Assembly: GCA_041393775.1 (NCBI GenBank)
Contig: JAWKJM010000006.1
Location: 193,896 to 257,895, forward strand
Length of the DNA: 64,000 nucleotides
Reading direction: 5' to 3'
Source: JADKAV01 sp041393775
GTDB lineage: Bacteria > Actinomycetota > Actinomycetes > S36-B12 > UBA10799
Program-made: the position numbers and the translations under genes
In this document: one piece after another, positions 15,831 through 24,542 of the stretch
How positions within the stretch are numbered: the first letter of the stretch is position 1
Layout: every line of letters begins with the position of its first letter
Notes under the pieces: generated by a model
What the model saw: the letters and a program-made list of their open reading frames with translations, nothing else
The model's database searches: none
What the model was told of the DNA's origin: nothing

Positions 15831-18248
15831 TCAGAAGGGCCACACCCAGTCCCGCACCTCGGGCAGGTCCTCCCCCCGCTCGCGGATGTACTGGCGATGG
15901 GCCAGTCGCCGGTCGACCATGTCCTGGCGCAGACCGGCCGCGCGCGAACCCAGGCCCTCGACCCGGTCGATCACGTCGATCACCAGGTGGAACCGGTCGA
16001 TGTCGTTGATGACGCACATGTCGAAAGGCGTGGTGGTGGTGCCCTCCTCCTTGTAGCCACGCACGTGCAGGTTCTCGTGGCCGTTGCGCGAATAGGTCAG
16101 GCGATGGATCAACCAGGGGTACCCGTGGTAGTTGAAGATCACCGGCTTGTCGGTGGTGAAAAGGGCGTCGAACTCGGCGTCACGAAGCCCGTGCGGGTGC
16201 TCGGAATGCGGAAGCAGGCGCATCAGGTCGACCACATTGACGACCCGCACGCGAAGTTCCGGCACGTGCTCACGCAGGATCGCCGTCGCCGCCAGGATCT
16301 CCATCGTCGGCACGTCCCCCGCGCACGCCAGCACCACATCCGGCTCACCACCTCCGTCCGAACTGGCCCAGTCGAAGATCCCGATGCCGCGCGTGCAGTG
16401 CAGCCGCGCCTGTTCGGCGTCCAGCAGGCTCAGCACCGGCTGCTTGCCTGCGACCACCACGTTCACGTAGTCGCGGCTGTTCAGGCAGTGCTGCATGGTC
16501 GACAACAGCGTGTTGGTGTCCGGGGGCAGGTAAACACGGATGACATCGGGCTTCTTGTTCACCACATGGTCGATGAAACCCGGATCCTGATGGGAGAAGC
16601 CGTTGTGGTCCTGCCGCCACACGTGCGAGGTCAGCAGGTAGTTCAGGGACGCGATGGGCGCCCGCCAGCCGATGTCACGGGTCGTGTTGAGCCACTTGGC
16701 GTGCTGGTTGAACATCGAGTCGATGATGTGGATGAACGCCTCGTAGCAGGAGAAGAGCCCGTGGCGCCCAGTGAGCAAGTAGCCCTCAAGCCAGCCCTGA
16801 CAAGTGTGTTCACTGAGGATCTCCATAACGCGGCCATCGCGACTCAGTTGGGAGTCCCACTCTTCGTCGAGGATCTCTGCTTCCCACGCCTTACCGGTCA
16901 CATCCAGCACCGCCGACAACCGGTTCGAGTCAGTCTCGTCGGGGCCGAAGATCCGGAAGTTGCTCGACTGCAGATTCATGGCCATCACATCGCGCAGGAA
17001 ACCACCGAGCACCCTGGTGGGCTCGTGGGTAGTGGTTGCGGGAGCTGTGACATCCACGCAGTAGTCGGTCCAGTCCGGCATCGACAGCCGCTTCAGTAAT
17101 CGGCCGCCGTTCGCATGGGGCTGGTCAGACATCCGCTGGTGTCCGCGTGGCGCCATGTCACGCAGATCCTCCTGGGGGCAGCCGTTCTCGTCGAACAACT
17201 CTTCGGGCCGGTAGGACTTCAGCCATTTCTCCAGCAGGCGCGCGTGTTCGCGGTTGTTGTGGGTGTCGTGCAAAGGCACCTGGTGACTGCGCCAGGTCCC
17301 CTCGACCTGTTTGCCGTCGACCATCTCCGGACCGGTCCAGCCTTTCGGGCTGCGCAAGACGATCATCGGCCACTGGCCGCGTATGGTCTTTCCCTCTTCC
17401 CGGGCCGCGCGCTGGATCTCCGCTATCTCCGACATGGCGGTGTCCAAGGCCGCCGCCATCAGTTGGTGCATCTGGTCGGGATCGGAGCCTTCGACGAAGT
17501 GCGGCTTCCACCCCGAGCCGACCAGCAGCGAGGTGAGTTCCTCGTGCGGGATGCGCGCCAGGACGGTCGGATTGGCGATCTTGTAGCCGTTGAGGTGCAG
17601 GATGGGCAGCACGGCACCGTCCGTGACCGGGTTCAGGAACTTGTTCCCGTGCCACGACGTCGCGAGCGGACCGGTTTCCGCCTCACCGTCGCCGATCACG
17701 CACGCCACGACGAGGTCGGGGTTGTCGAAGGCCGCACCGAAGGCGTGCGACAGTGAATATCCGAGTTCGCCGCCCTCGTGGATCGAGCCGGGGGTCTCGG
17801 GAGCCACGTGCGACGGGATGCCACCGGGGAACGAGAACTGCTTGAACAGCGCCTGCATCCCGGCCTCGTCCTGCGCGATGTCCGGGTAGTACTGCGAGTA
17901 GGTACCCTCCAACCAGGCATTGGCGACCATCGCCGGACCGCCATGGCCAGGACCGGCGATGTAGATCATCTCGCTGCCGTCACGGTTGATGATCCGGTTC
18001 AAATGCGCGTAGATGAAGTTCAAGCCCGGTGTGGTTCCCCAGTGACCGAGCAGCCGGGGTTTGATGTCGTCGGGTTGCAGCGGCCGGCGCAGCAGCGGAT
18101 TGTCCAACAGGTAGATCTGCCCCACCGACAGGTAGTTGGCTGCCCGGAACCAGCGGTCCAGCGCTTCGACCTCGGCGTCACCGAGGATGCCTGCTGAAAC
18201 CTTCACTTTGCTTGATGACGGATTCGCGCGTTTGGTCTTGGACGCCAT
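15831..18248 (-). CDS. xfp: Xylulose-5-phosphate/fructose-6-phosphate phosphoketolase
   Basis: 805 residues, the normal size. This thiamine diphosphate enzyme splits xylulose 5-phosphate (and often fructose 6-phosphate) with phosphate, giving acetyl phosphate plus glyceraldehyde 3-phosphate or erythrose 4-phosphate. Visible signatures: GHWGTTPGLNFIYAHLNR near the N-terminus, GPGHGGPA, SHAFGAAFDNPDLVVACVIGD and the ThDP-binding GDGEAETGPLATSWHGN, then the C-terminal SxRD-like NSRDYVNVVVAGKQP. With zwf in the same window it gives a route from sugar phosphates to acetyl units. The downstream GTPase gene probably shares its transcript. Confidence 0.96.
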   Translation of the reverse strand: MASKTKRANPSSSKVKVSAGILGDAEVEALDRWFRAANYLSVGQIYLLDNPLLRRPLQPDDIKPRLLGHWGTTPGLNFIYAHLNRIINRDGSEMIYIAGPGHGGPAMVANAWLEGTYSQYYPDIAQDEAGMQALFKQFSFPGGIPSHVAPETPGSIHEGGELGYSLSHAFGAAFDNPDLVVACVIGDGEAETGPLATSWHGNKFLNPVTDGAVLPILHLNGYKIANPTVLARIPHEELTSLLVGSGWKPHFVEGSDPDQMHQLMAAALDTAMSEIAEIQRAAREEGKTIRGQWPMIVLRSPKGWTGPEMVDGKQVEGTWRSHQVPLHDTHNNREHARLLEKWLKSYRPEELFDENGCPQEDLRDMAPRGHQRMSDQPHANGGRLLKRLSMPDWTDYCVDVTAPATTTHEPTRVLGGFLRDVMAMNLQSSNFRIFGPDETDSNRLSAVLDVTGKAWEAEILDEEWDSQLSRDGRVMEILSEHTCQGWLEGYLLTGRHGLFSCYEAFIHIIDSMFNQHAKWLNTTRDIGWRAPIASLNYLLTSHVWRQDHNGFSHQDPGFIDHVVNKKPDVIRVYLPPDTNTLLSTMQHCLNSRDYVNVVVAGKQPVLSLLDAEQARLHCTRGIGIFDWASSDGGGEPDVVLACAGDVPTMEILAATAILREHVPELRVRVVNVVDLMRLLPHSEHPHGLRDAEFDALFTTDKPVIFNYHGYPWLIHRLTYSRNGHENLHVRGYKEEGTTTTPFDMCVINDIDRFHLVIDVIDRVEGLGSRAAGLRQDMVDRRLAHRQYIRERGEDLPEVRDWVWPF

Positions 18249-18484
18249 GCTCCAACACTGGCAAGGTCGCGACCGAATTGCCAGACCATGGATCCTTGGA
18301 TTGTCGGCGGTTCGTGCGACCCTGACCGACCCGCGGCCGGCGGGCGGAACCGCCCTGACCCCCCGCCCGGCCGCTCGCGTACTGTGTCCGGGCGGGAACT
18401 GGTGGCATCGAGCAGGCCAGTGATCCCGCTACGCTTCGGGCGCACAGGCTGGGCAGGCCGTCGCAGGTGTGTTCAGATGGATAC

Positions 18485-18772
18485 ATGAGCGACAACGACG
18501 ACATCGAGCGCTTGCTGCGCGAGATCGACGCCAGCACGAGTCCCCCGAGTGCCCAGCCACCGGCCCGACGACCCGAATCCAGCCCTGCAAAGGCTGAGAA
18601 GACCTCGAAGGGTGGCGGTACCGGGTTGGCGATCGCAGCGGTCATCGGCGTCGTCGGTCTGGTCCTCGGGACCGTCCTGGGTTTCCTGCCCTACATCAAC
18701 GGCATCTCATTGGGCCTAGGTGGATTCCTCGGTGCCTATATCGCCTGGAGCCTCGGCCGCCGCTTCGGATAG
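18485..18772 (+). CDS. Small membrane protein with two hydrophobic segments
   Basis: 95 residues. The first 45 are polar, with a DNDDIERLLREIDA acidic helix and a Pro/Ser/Lys linker; two hydrophobic segments follow (GLAIAAVIGVVGLVLGTVLG and ISLGLGGFLGAYIAWSLG). Not assigned to a family. The ATG at 18485 is preferred to an upstream in-frame codon because it opens a typical polar N-terminus. Its 3' end overlaps the convergent DUF3159 gene by 57 bp. Confidence 0.6.
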   Translation: MSDNDDIERLLREIDASTSPPSAQPPARRPESSPAKAEKTSKGGGTGLAIAAVIGVVGLVLGTVLGFLPYINGISLGLGGFLGAYIAWSLGRRFG

Positions 18773-19390
18773 TCGTCGAGCTGCGAACACCGGACGCAGC
18801 AACCGGTAGGTCACGTAGGCGCCGAAGAGGAACAAGGGCCAGCCCATGAGGATCTTGGCGGTACCCAGTGCCCCCACCCAGCCCGCCAGATACAAGGGCA
18901 CCTGTACGAGGATCCGGCCGCCGAACACGAAGACCCACACCCACGTCGCGGCCGCAAAGATTCGCCGCAACTCCACATCCGAGCGCCAGCCGGTCGGATC
19001 TCCGGTGATCACGCCCACTACCACTCCCATCAACGGCCAGCGCACCGCCAGCGAGACGAGGAATGCCGAACCGTAGGCGACGTTGACGATCAAGCCCCAT
19101 AAGAAGAAGTCCCGCGCCTGCCCCGTTCGTGAACTCACATACGCGGAGATCGCCACCCCCGCGAAACCGGCCAGCACCTGGGTCAGTGGCTGGCGCCGGA
19201 ACAGCCGCCACACCAGGATCAGTCCGCCGGCCGCCAGGGCCGCGACCAAGGCCGGCTGCAGCACTCGGCCGTTGAACAGATACACCAGCACGAAGACGAC
19301 CGATGGCAGCCCGGAGTCGAACATTCCCCGCCACCCGCCGATGGCGCGCTCGAGAAGCACCGCCTCGGGGTGCGCCTGCCCGTTACTCAC
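18716..19390 (-). CDS. DUF3159 integral membrane protein
   Basis: 224 residues with about six hydrophobic segments, a pattern matching actinobacterial DUF3159 (RAIGGWRGMFDSGLPSVVFV at the N-terminus and a GDPTGWRSDVELRR loop in the middle). The family is conserved beside dut and the OB-fold gene in many actinomycetes; its biochemical role is unknown. The GTG start overlaps the stop of the OB-fold gene as GTGA, so the two are translationally coupled. Confidence 0.85.
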   Translation of the reverse strand: MSNGQAHPEAVLLERAIGGWRGMFDSGLPSVVFVLVYLFNGRVLQPALVAALAAGGLILVWRLFRRQPLTQVLAGFAGVAISAYVSSRTGQARDFFLWGLIVNVAYGSAFLVSLAVRWPLMGVVVGVITGDPTGWRSDVELRRIFAAATWVWVFVFGGRILVQVPLYLAGWVGALGTAKILMGWPLFLFGAYVTYRLLRPVFAARRLSEAAAEAPGDIGTEEST

Positions 19391-19716
19391 CCGGCACTCG
19401 GGATCATCAGCTCGTACTCAGGATTGAAGATCACCTTACGGCCGTTACGGAACGCCACCCGCCCCCGCGCGCTGATCTGACGGCTGGGCACGATGCCGGT
19501 CAGCCGGCGCCTGCCCAACCACACGAGATGGACGATACCGGTCTGGTCAGAAATGTCCGCCTCGAAGGACTCGACCCCGCCGCTGGGATGCAACGTCACG
19601 CTGTGGACCGTGCCGGAGACCTCTACCACCTCACCGACCTCGGCATCGCACATCCGCACATGCGCACATTGCTGCCCGGTACTGGTCCGGGCGCGCCAGG
19701 TGCTCTCCGCAGTCAC
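19387..19716 (-). CDS. OB-fold nucleic-acid-binding protein
   Basis: 109 residues. The core (GEVVEVSGTVHSVTLHP, then FEADISDQTGIVHLVWLGRR and ISARGRVAF) is the five-strand OB fold related to the RecG wedge and aaRS anticodon-binding domains. Members lie between DUF3710 and DUF3159 in actinomycetes. Here the usual run is interrupted by an alpha/beta hydrolase on the opposite strand. Nucleic-acid binding is inferred from the fold only. Confidence 0.85.
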   Translation of the reverse strand: MTAESTWRARTSTGQQCAHVRMCDAEVGEVVEVSGTVHSVTLHPSGGVESFEADISDQTGIVHLVWLGRRRLTGIVPSRQISARGRVAFRNGRKVIFNPEYELMIPSAG

Positions 19717-19752
19717 ACCACCAGCCTAAGCGCGCCGGGCCGAATCGACACA

Positions 19753-20463
19753 ATGGAGGGCATGACCCTCTGCGTGATGCTGCACGGCGCGGGGTCGACT
19801 GCACAGTTCATGCAGCGCACGTTCGGTCAGGCGGCCGGCCGTCGTGGATGGCGTTTCGTCGCACCGGACGTGCGCGGGGCCACGATGGCCGAGATGGTGG
19901 GCATCATCGAGGAGTGCTCCCCAGGTCCCGGCGATGTGGTCGGCGGGGTCTCGTTGGGCTCACACGCGGCCGCCGCGTTCGCGATCGAGCACGGATGGCG
20001 GGGCAGACTCTCCCTGGTCATGCCGGCCTGGACGGATCGACCCGCCGCGGTCGCCGCACTGACTGCCCACACAGCCGACGCTATCGCCGCCACCTCGGTG
20101 TCCGAGGTCATCGCAGGCATCGAGGAGCATGCACCCGCCGGCGATTGGATCCTGACGGAACTGCGGCAGGCCTGGGGGTCGATGCCGGCAGAGGAACTGA
20201 CGAACGCCCTGCGAGTGGCCGCCGCCCAGCCCGCACCTACTGCCGCACAACTGGCGACGATCCGGGCGACCGCGCGGGTCGTGGGTCTGGACCAGGACCC
20301 CACGCACCCGTTGGCGGTCGCTGAGCGCTACGCGAAGGCGATTCCGGATGCGACGCTCGTCGTGCTCCCCCGCGACTTGAACGGCGCCGGGCCGTCTCTG
20401 CTCGCCGAAGCACTGTCCGAGGGCGCCGTGGCCCGAGTGTTGGACGGACCGCATCCCTCTTGA
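19753..20463 (+). CDS. Alpha/beta-hydrolase fold protein
   Basis: 236 residues. The oxyanion-side motif VMLHGAGSTAQF lies near the N-terminus; the nucleophile elbow is GGVSLGSH near residue 65 (G-x-S-x-G variant with Ser). An Asp in the VVGLDQDPTHP loop and the His of DGPHPS at the C-terminus could complete the triad, though the final His is unusually close to the end. Substrate unknown. The start could be ATG 19753 or ATG 19762; neither has a well-spaced ribosome site. It stands alone on the plus strand inside the conserved DUF3710/OB-fold/DUF3159 block. Confidence 0.7.
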   Translation: MEGMTLCVMLHGAGSTAQFMQRTFGQAAGRRGWRFVAPDVRGATMAEMVGIIEECSPGPGDVVGGVSLGSHAAAAFAIEHGWRGRLSLVMPAWTDRPAAVAALTAHTADAIAATSVSEVIAGIEEHAPAGDWILTELRQAWGSMPAEELTNALRVAAAQPAPTAAQLATIRATARVVGLDQDPTHPLAVAERYAKAIPDATLVVLPRDLNGAGPSLLAEALSEGAVARVLDGPHPS

Positions 20464-20524
20464 GCTTCTGTGGACGGCCACGAACTTCAGGGCGGCCCTG
20501 ACTCTTCGGTCAGGTCACCGGAGG

Positions 20525-21301
20525 TCAACGCGTCTCGGTGATCTCCGGACCACGTTCGAAGGGCTCCATGTCCTCGTAAAGCTCCTCGCCCTCGTCGCCT
20601 TCCTCTTCCTCGACCTCGACCCCCTCCGGCGGGTTCAGACCGACCAGATCGCCCGGCGCCATCGGACGCTCGCCGCGATTGACAATGCATCCGGCCAGAA
20701 TGTCCTCGAAGAACTCCCCCATCGCCGGGTTCGTGGCTGCCGTGCCCATGAACATCCCGCGGATGAACCACCGGTTGCCCTCTGCTCCTACGAACCGCGC
20801 GGCCTGCAGGCTCGGGTTGCCCTCGGGGTCCTGTGCCGGCACCTGACCGGCAAGCTCCGGCCCAAAGCGACCCTCCGACCGCGTGATCGTCCCACCTGCC
20901 TGCGTGATCTCGCTCTCGAGTTCGTCCATGACCTCCAGCCAGAAACCGCCTGACCGGGGAGCGGCGACAGCCATGAGTTGCAGAGCCGCGGCCTGCTCGT
21001 CAAGGACGACCACGGCCAAGGCGAAAGTGTCCGTCTCTTCGTTGTGGCCCTCGAGATGCAGTTGCATGTTGTCCACTATCGGGATCTGCAGCCCCCCGAG
21101 GTCCACCCTGGCAATGTCGTCGTCGGGCTTGTCCGCGATGTCGAAGGGACCCGAGTCCAGCGTTCCCTTCGCGGCGCTTGGGGCCGCTTCGGAGGTGTCC
21201 TGCTGCGCAGCGCTCTCATCGGCGACGGTCTCGCCGGTGGTCGCTGCTGGCTCGTCGCCGTGGTCGGCCGATCCGCCTCTGCGTCGTTTGAACACTGTCA
21301 C
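20525..21301 (-). CDS. DUF3710 protein
   Basis: 258 residues. A polar, acidic N-terminal section of about 50 residues precedes the DUF3710 core, recognised from GPFDIADKPDDDIARVDLG, then SGGFWLEVMDELESEI and NRWFIRGMFMGTAA. The C-terminus is strongly acidic (EVEEEEGDEGEELYED). Conserved next to dut in actinomycetes; function unknown. GTG start, 42 bp after dut. Confidence 0.9.
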   Translation of the reverse strand: MTVFKRRRGGSADHGDEPAATTGETVADESAAQQDTSEAAPSAAKGTLDSGPFDIADKPDDDIARVDLGGLQIPIVDNMQLHLEGHNEETDTFALAVVVLDEQAAALQLMAVAAPRSGGFWLEVMDELESEITQAGGTITRSEGRFGPELAGQVPAQDPEGNPSLQAARFVGAEGNRWFIRGMFMGTAATNPAMGEFFEDILAGCIVNRGERPMAPGDLVGLNPPEGVEVEEEEGDEGEELYEDMEPFERGPEITETR

Positions 21302-21343
21302 TCCCTCGCGTTGGTCTGTACCACCGTAACGCGGCCGCCGGAT

Positions 21344-21790
21344 TCACGGCACGCCCCGATGACCACCGGTCGAACCGAATCCACCGGTGTCGCGGGCCGA
21401 GCCCGGCAGCGAGTCCACCTCCACGATCCCCAGCGCCGGCACCTGCTGCACGACCAGTTGCGCGATGCGGTCACCGCGCTCGAATCGGACATCGTGCCCC
21501 CGGTCCAGATTGATCAGGCAGACCTGGATCTCGCCGCGGTACCCGGCGTCGATCGTGCCCGGCCCGTTGACGACCCCGATCCCGTGCTTAACGGCCAGTC
21601 CACTGCGTGGATGCACGAAGGCCGCGTAACCCGCGGGCAGCGCGATGGCGATCCCGGTCGGCAGCAGGGCCCGCTCACCGGGTCGCAGCACGGCCTCGAT
21701 GCGGGTGTACAGGTCCAGACCGGCGTCTCCGGGATGAGCGTACGAGGGCAGCGGCAACCCGGGGTCGAGCCGCTGGACCAGCAGGTTCAC
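21344..21790 (-). CDS. dut: dUTP diphosphatase
   Basis: 148 residues, the normal trimeric dUTPase size. All five motifs are present: AGLDLYT, PRSGLAVKHGI, GTIDAGYRGEI, RGDRIAQLVV and the C-terminal GFGSTG arm. It hydrolyses dUTP to dUMP, keeping uracil out of DNA and supplying dTMP synthesis. The GTG start overlaps the stop of the thioesterase gene as GTGA. Confidence 0.96.
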   Translation of the reverse strand: MNLLVQRLDPGLPLPSYAHPGDAGLDLYTRIEAVLRPGERALLPTGIAIALPAGYAAFVHPRSGLAVKHGIGVVNGPGTIDAGYRGEIQVCLINLDRGHDVRFERGDRIAQLVVQQVPALGIVEVDSLPGSARDTGGFGSTGGHRGVP

Positions 21791-22374
21791 GGATTCATCT
21801 CGAGGCCGGATCCGGGTGCGACCCGCTGCGCCGCTGCCGCCTGGACTTCCGCGGGCCGGCCGTTGTCGATGAAGTGCTGGAGGGGGACCTGCAGGAACAG
21901 TGCGCTGGCTGTGACCGCGACCGGCCCGTCCTCGCCGAGCTGACCCACTGCCCGTGTGTACACCTTGCGGCCGTCCTGTCCCACGATCTTGGCGTCGATG
22001 TGAAGCACCGAGCCGACAGGTACCGGACGACGGAAGTCGACCTCCAGCCGGGCGGTCACCGCCGGCACCAACAGCAGCCAGTTGAGAGCGCCCAACGCCT
22101 CGTCGAAGGCCGTCCCCAGGAGACCGCCATGGGCCAATCCCGGCGCACCTTGATGATCGTCGGTCACCTCGAAGACGGCGTGCACACTCGACTCCGCGGC
22201 GATGACTCGCATGTGCAGCCCCGCCGGGTGCTTGGCTCCGCAGCCGTAGCACCGCTCGTAGTGGCTGGGAATCTCCTGGCCGACCGTCACCGCCTGCGGA
22301 TGCCGCTGGGGGACGGTCGCACCCGCAGGGGGGCTGGTCGGACTGTTCGGCCACGTCAAATCATCGACTCCCAC
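21787..22374 (-). CDS. PaaI-like hot-dog fold thioesterase
   Basis: 195 residues. An N-terminal section contains CYGCGAKHPAGLHMR, typical of actinobacterial hot-dog thioesterases, followed by GLAHGGLLGTAFDEALG (the HGG-x-L/D helix that forms the active site near residue 85) and DFRRPVPVGSVLHI. Probably hydrolyses acyl-CoA or another acyl thioester. GTG start; overlaps dut by 4 bp and is divergent from DUF3093, 50 bp away. Confidence 0.85.
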   Translation of the reverse strand: MGVDDLTWPNSPTSPPAGATVPQRHPQAVTVGQEIPSHYERCYGCGAKHPAGLHMRVIAAESSVHAVFEVTDDHQGAPGLAHGGLLGTAFDEALGALNWLLLVPAVTARLEVDFRRPVPVGSVLHIDAKIVGQDGRKVYTRAVGQLGEDGPVAVTASALFLQVPLQHFIDNGRPAEVQAAAAQRVAPGSGLEMNP

Positions 22375-22424
22375 ACCCTGATCCTATGACCGGGGTGTGA
22401 CGGGCTCAGCCCGGTCGGTGGACA

Positions 22425-22865
22425 ATGACGACCATGAAGTACCGAGAGGCGATCCGCGCGCCGTGGTGGACCTACGGCGTGGTGGCCGGGCTGCTGGCAC
22501 TGCTGTCCTTCACGTTCTCGGCTGTCATCACGGTGCCGTTCGGGATTGTGATGTTCGTCGTTCTGGCCGCGATCGCGGTGCCATTGATCTGGCGCAGGAG
22601 ACTTCTGGTGTCGGTGGACGAGGACCGTCTGCGGGTGGGCCGACACGAACTGTCTCTCTCACAAATCGGCGAGGTGACTGCTTTGGACGAGGCTGAAGTC
22701 CGGATGATCGCCGGACCGCTGGCGGATACCAGAGCCCGGCTCATCTTGCGCAATCTTGCCTGCCGCACCGGCGTCAAGATCGAGTTGACCGCTGGTGAAA
22801 CGCCGTACTGGCTGGTGAGTTCCCGACACCCCGACGAGTTGGCACGCGCTCTGTCGCACGCCTAG
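22425..22865 (+). CDS. DUF3093 membrane protein
   Basis: 146 residues: EAIRAPWWTYG at the N-terminus, two adjacent hydrophobic segments (about residues 15-55), then a soluble part with HELSLSQIGEVTALD and ending in HPDELARAL. These are DUF3093 features; the family is conserved beside dut and DUF4193 in actinomycetes, with unknown function. Confidence 0.88.
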   Translation: MTTMKYREAIRAPWWTYGVVAGLLALLSFTFSAVITVPFGIVMFVVLAAIAVPLIWRRRLLVSVDEDRLRVGRHELSLSQIGEVTALDEAEVRMIAGPLADTRARLILRNLACRTGVKIELTAGETPYWLVSSRHPDELARALSHA

Positions 22866-23005
22866 TCTGACGGTCTCATCGCCCGCCGGGTCCGATACCG
22901 GTCGCCGGACTCCGGCGGCGGGACAGCCCGGACACCGGTGAGCCGATCCGGGCCATTCGGGCGTGGGCGACGCGGTAGGCTCGCAGCACGACAACTGGAG
23001 GTTGA

Positions 23006-23254
23006 GTGAACCCGCGAGTAGTGACACCCCTGGTCTCCGCCGGCGCCGCTTGGGCGACCAAGAAGTCGATGAACAGCATCTATGCCAAACGGCATGAGGG
23101 CACCGTGCCGTCCCGTGACGACACCCAGGTGCCGTTCCGACAGGTGCTGCTCTGGACCTTGACCACCGCGATCGTGGTGGCACTGGTGGATGTTGCGATC
23201 CAGCAGGCGATAGCCCGCTGGTCGCAGTCCGAACAGCAGGAACTGACCGCTTGA
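23006..23254 (+). CDS. DUF4235 small membrane protein
   Basis: 82 residues from a GTG with GGAGGTTGA just upstream. Contains one hydrophobic stretch (VLLWTLTTAIVVALVDVAI) and the AGAAWATKKSMNSIY motif seen in DUF4235. Function unknown. Ends 4 bp before the convergent DUF4193 stop. Confidence 0.85.
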   Translation: MNPRVVTPLVSAGAAWATKKSMNSIYAKRHEGTVPSRDDTQVPFRQVLLWTLTTAIVVALVDVAIQQAIARWSQSEQQELTA

Positions 23255-23258
23255 GGCT

Positions 23259-23555
23259 CTAGCCGGCACACTCCGTGCAGATGTACACGCCGTTCTTCTC
23301 ACTGGCCAACTGGCTGCGGTGGTGGACCAAGAAGCATGACGAGCATGTGAACTCGTCCTCCTGCTTGGGCACGACCTGTACCGTCAGTGCGACGTTGGAC
23401 AAGTCGGCGCCGGGCAGTTCGAGGCTTTCCGCAATCTCGGTCTCGTCCTCGTCAACACCGCCCGTTGCGGTCTTGACACGGCCCTGCAGCTCCTCGAGGG
23501 AGTCCTCCGACATCTCTTCATCGGTCTTGCGAGGCGCGTCGTAATCGGTTGCCAT
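23259..23555 (-). CDS. DUF4193 zinc-ribbon-like protein
   Basis: 98 residues: an acidic N-terminus (TDEEMSEDSLEELQGR) and a C-terminal pair of CxxC motifs, CSSCFLVHHRSQL and ICTECAG, which should bind zinc. DUF4193 is conserved near dut and sigma-factor genes in actinomycetes. Role unknown; a small regulatory or RNA-polymerase-associated protein is possible. Confidence 0.9.
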   Translation of the reverse strand: MATDYDAPRKTDEEMSEDSLEELQGRVKTATGGVDEDETEIAESLELPGADLSNVALTVQVVPKQEDEFTCSSCFLVHHRSQLASEKNGVYICTECAG

Positions 23556-23910
23556 GCCCTCTCCTGCTCATATCCGGCGATGTCTATCCCAACACCCGGG
23601 GAGGCGGTTTCATGCCCGCGGTGGGGTTCGAGCCGCGATACTGCCACATCGGTGCCTGCAATCCAACCCCGGGGTCGCGAAATCACCCGCTTGGGGACGT
23701 TTCATGGCTGTACACACCAACGATCGGAGCGGGCTGTGGCCGTCCGTGACCACGACCTGTGGGTGTCGAAACGGTCGCCGCCACTGCGACACGCCGTATG
23801 TGGACCCATTCGCTCGGCGTGTTGTCCCAGCGGGTCGACGTCGGCGCGCCCCCCCGGTGGATCCGCACGCGCGATTGCGCACCGTGATGTCCGTGCGCTG
23901 AGATAGGGGT
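23556..23910. other. 355-bp intergenic region, no gene seen
   Basis: Between the DUF4193 start and the gamma carbonic anhydrase start. It must hold both promoters. The short frames here have no ribosome site or plausible product, and I found no RNA gene or repeat. Confidence 0.6.
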
Positions 23911-24429
23911 ATGCCCATGTACGCCCTTGGCGAACTCACACCGTCCATCGACCCCACCGCGTTCGTCCACCCCGACGCGGTGATCATCGGGAACGTCATT
24001 GTGGGCCCCGAATCGTCAATCTGGCCGACGGCTGTGCTGCGAGGCGACCACGGCGTCATCCGGGTCGGCGCCCGGACCTCGATCCAGGACGGGACGATCG
24101 TTCACTGCACCAGCACGCTCGACACCGTCATCGGCGATCGATGTGTCATTGGTCACAACGTCCACCTCGAGGGGTGCACCATCGAGGACGACTGCCTCAT
24201 CGGCTCGGGTTCGGTGGTTCTGCACAGGGTGATCATCCGGCGTCATTCACTGGTGGGGGCGGCCGCGATGATCACCAACGGTACCGAGGTGCCGTCCGGA
24301 TCCATGGCCCTCGGCGTGCCGGCGAAGATCAAGCCCGACGTGATCAAGCCGGGCGCCTTCGACGATTCGGTGGCCGTCTACGCACACAACGCAAAGTGGT
24401 ACAACCAGGACCTGCGCCGGCTCGACTGA
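23911..24429 (+). CDS. Gamma-class carbonic anhydrase-like left-handed beta-helix protein
   Basis: 172 residues, the standard size of bacterial Cam/YrdA/PaaY-type proteins. Hexapeptide repeats start at PDAVIIGNVIVGPESSIWPTA-like turns; VLRGDHGVIRVG, the zinc histidines in IVHC and IGHNVHLEG, and the C-terminal AHNAKWYNQDLRRLD helix are visible. Predicted homotrimer with metal at subunit interfaces. Carbonic anhydrase activity is plausible but not certain for this subfamily. Confidence 0.88.
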   Translation: MPMYALGELTPSIDPTAFVHPDAVIIGNVIVGPESSIWPTAVLRGDHGVIRVGARTSIQDGTIVHCTSTLDTVIGDRCVIGHNVHLEGCTIEDDCLIGSGSVVLHRVIIRRHSLVGAAAMITNGTEVPSGSMALGVPAKIKPDVIKPGAFDDSVAVYAHNAKWYNQDLRRLD

Positions 24430-24542
24430 AGGCCCACATCGGGGCCCTCACCCTCAGGTGTTGCGGAGCTGCCGGGACACGCCGGCGCGGCCGCGTCGAC
24501 TTCGTGACAGCGGCGGGGCTCGACACGATCTGGCGGTCGCCG

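Noticed and set aside
15804..17099. Open frame of over 400 codons antisense to phosphoketolase
   Set aside because: His/Arg/Val-rich product without any family feature; the opposite strand encodes a full phosphoketolase.
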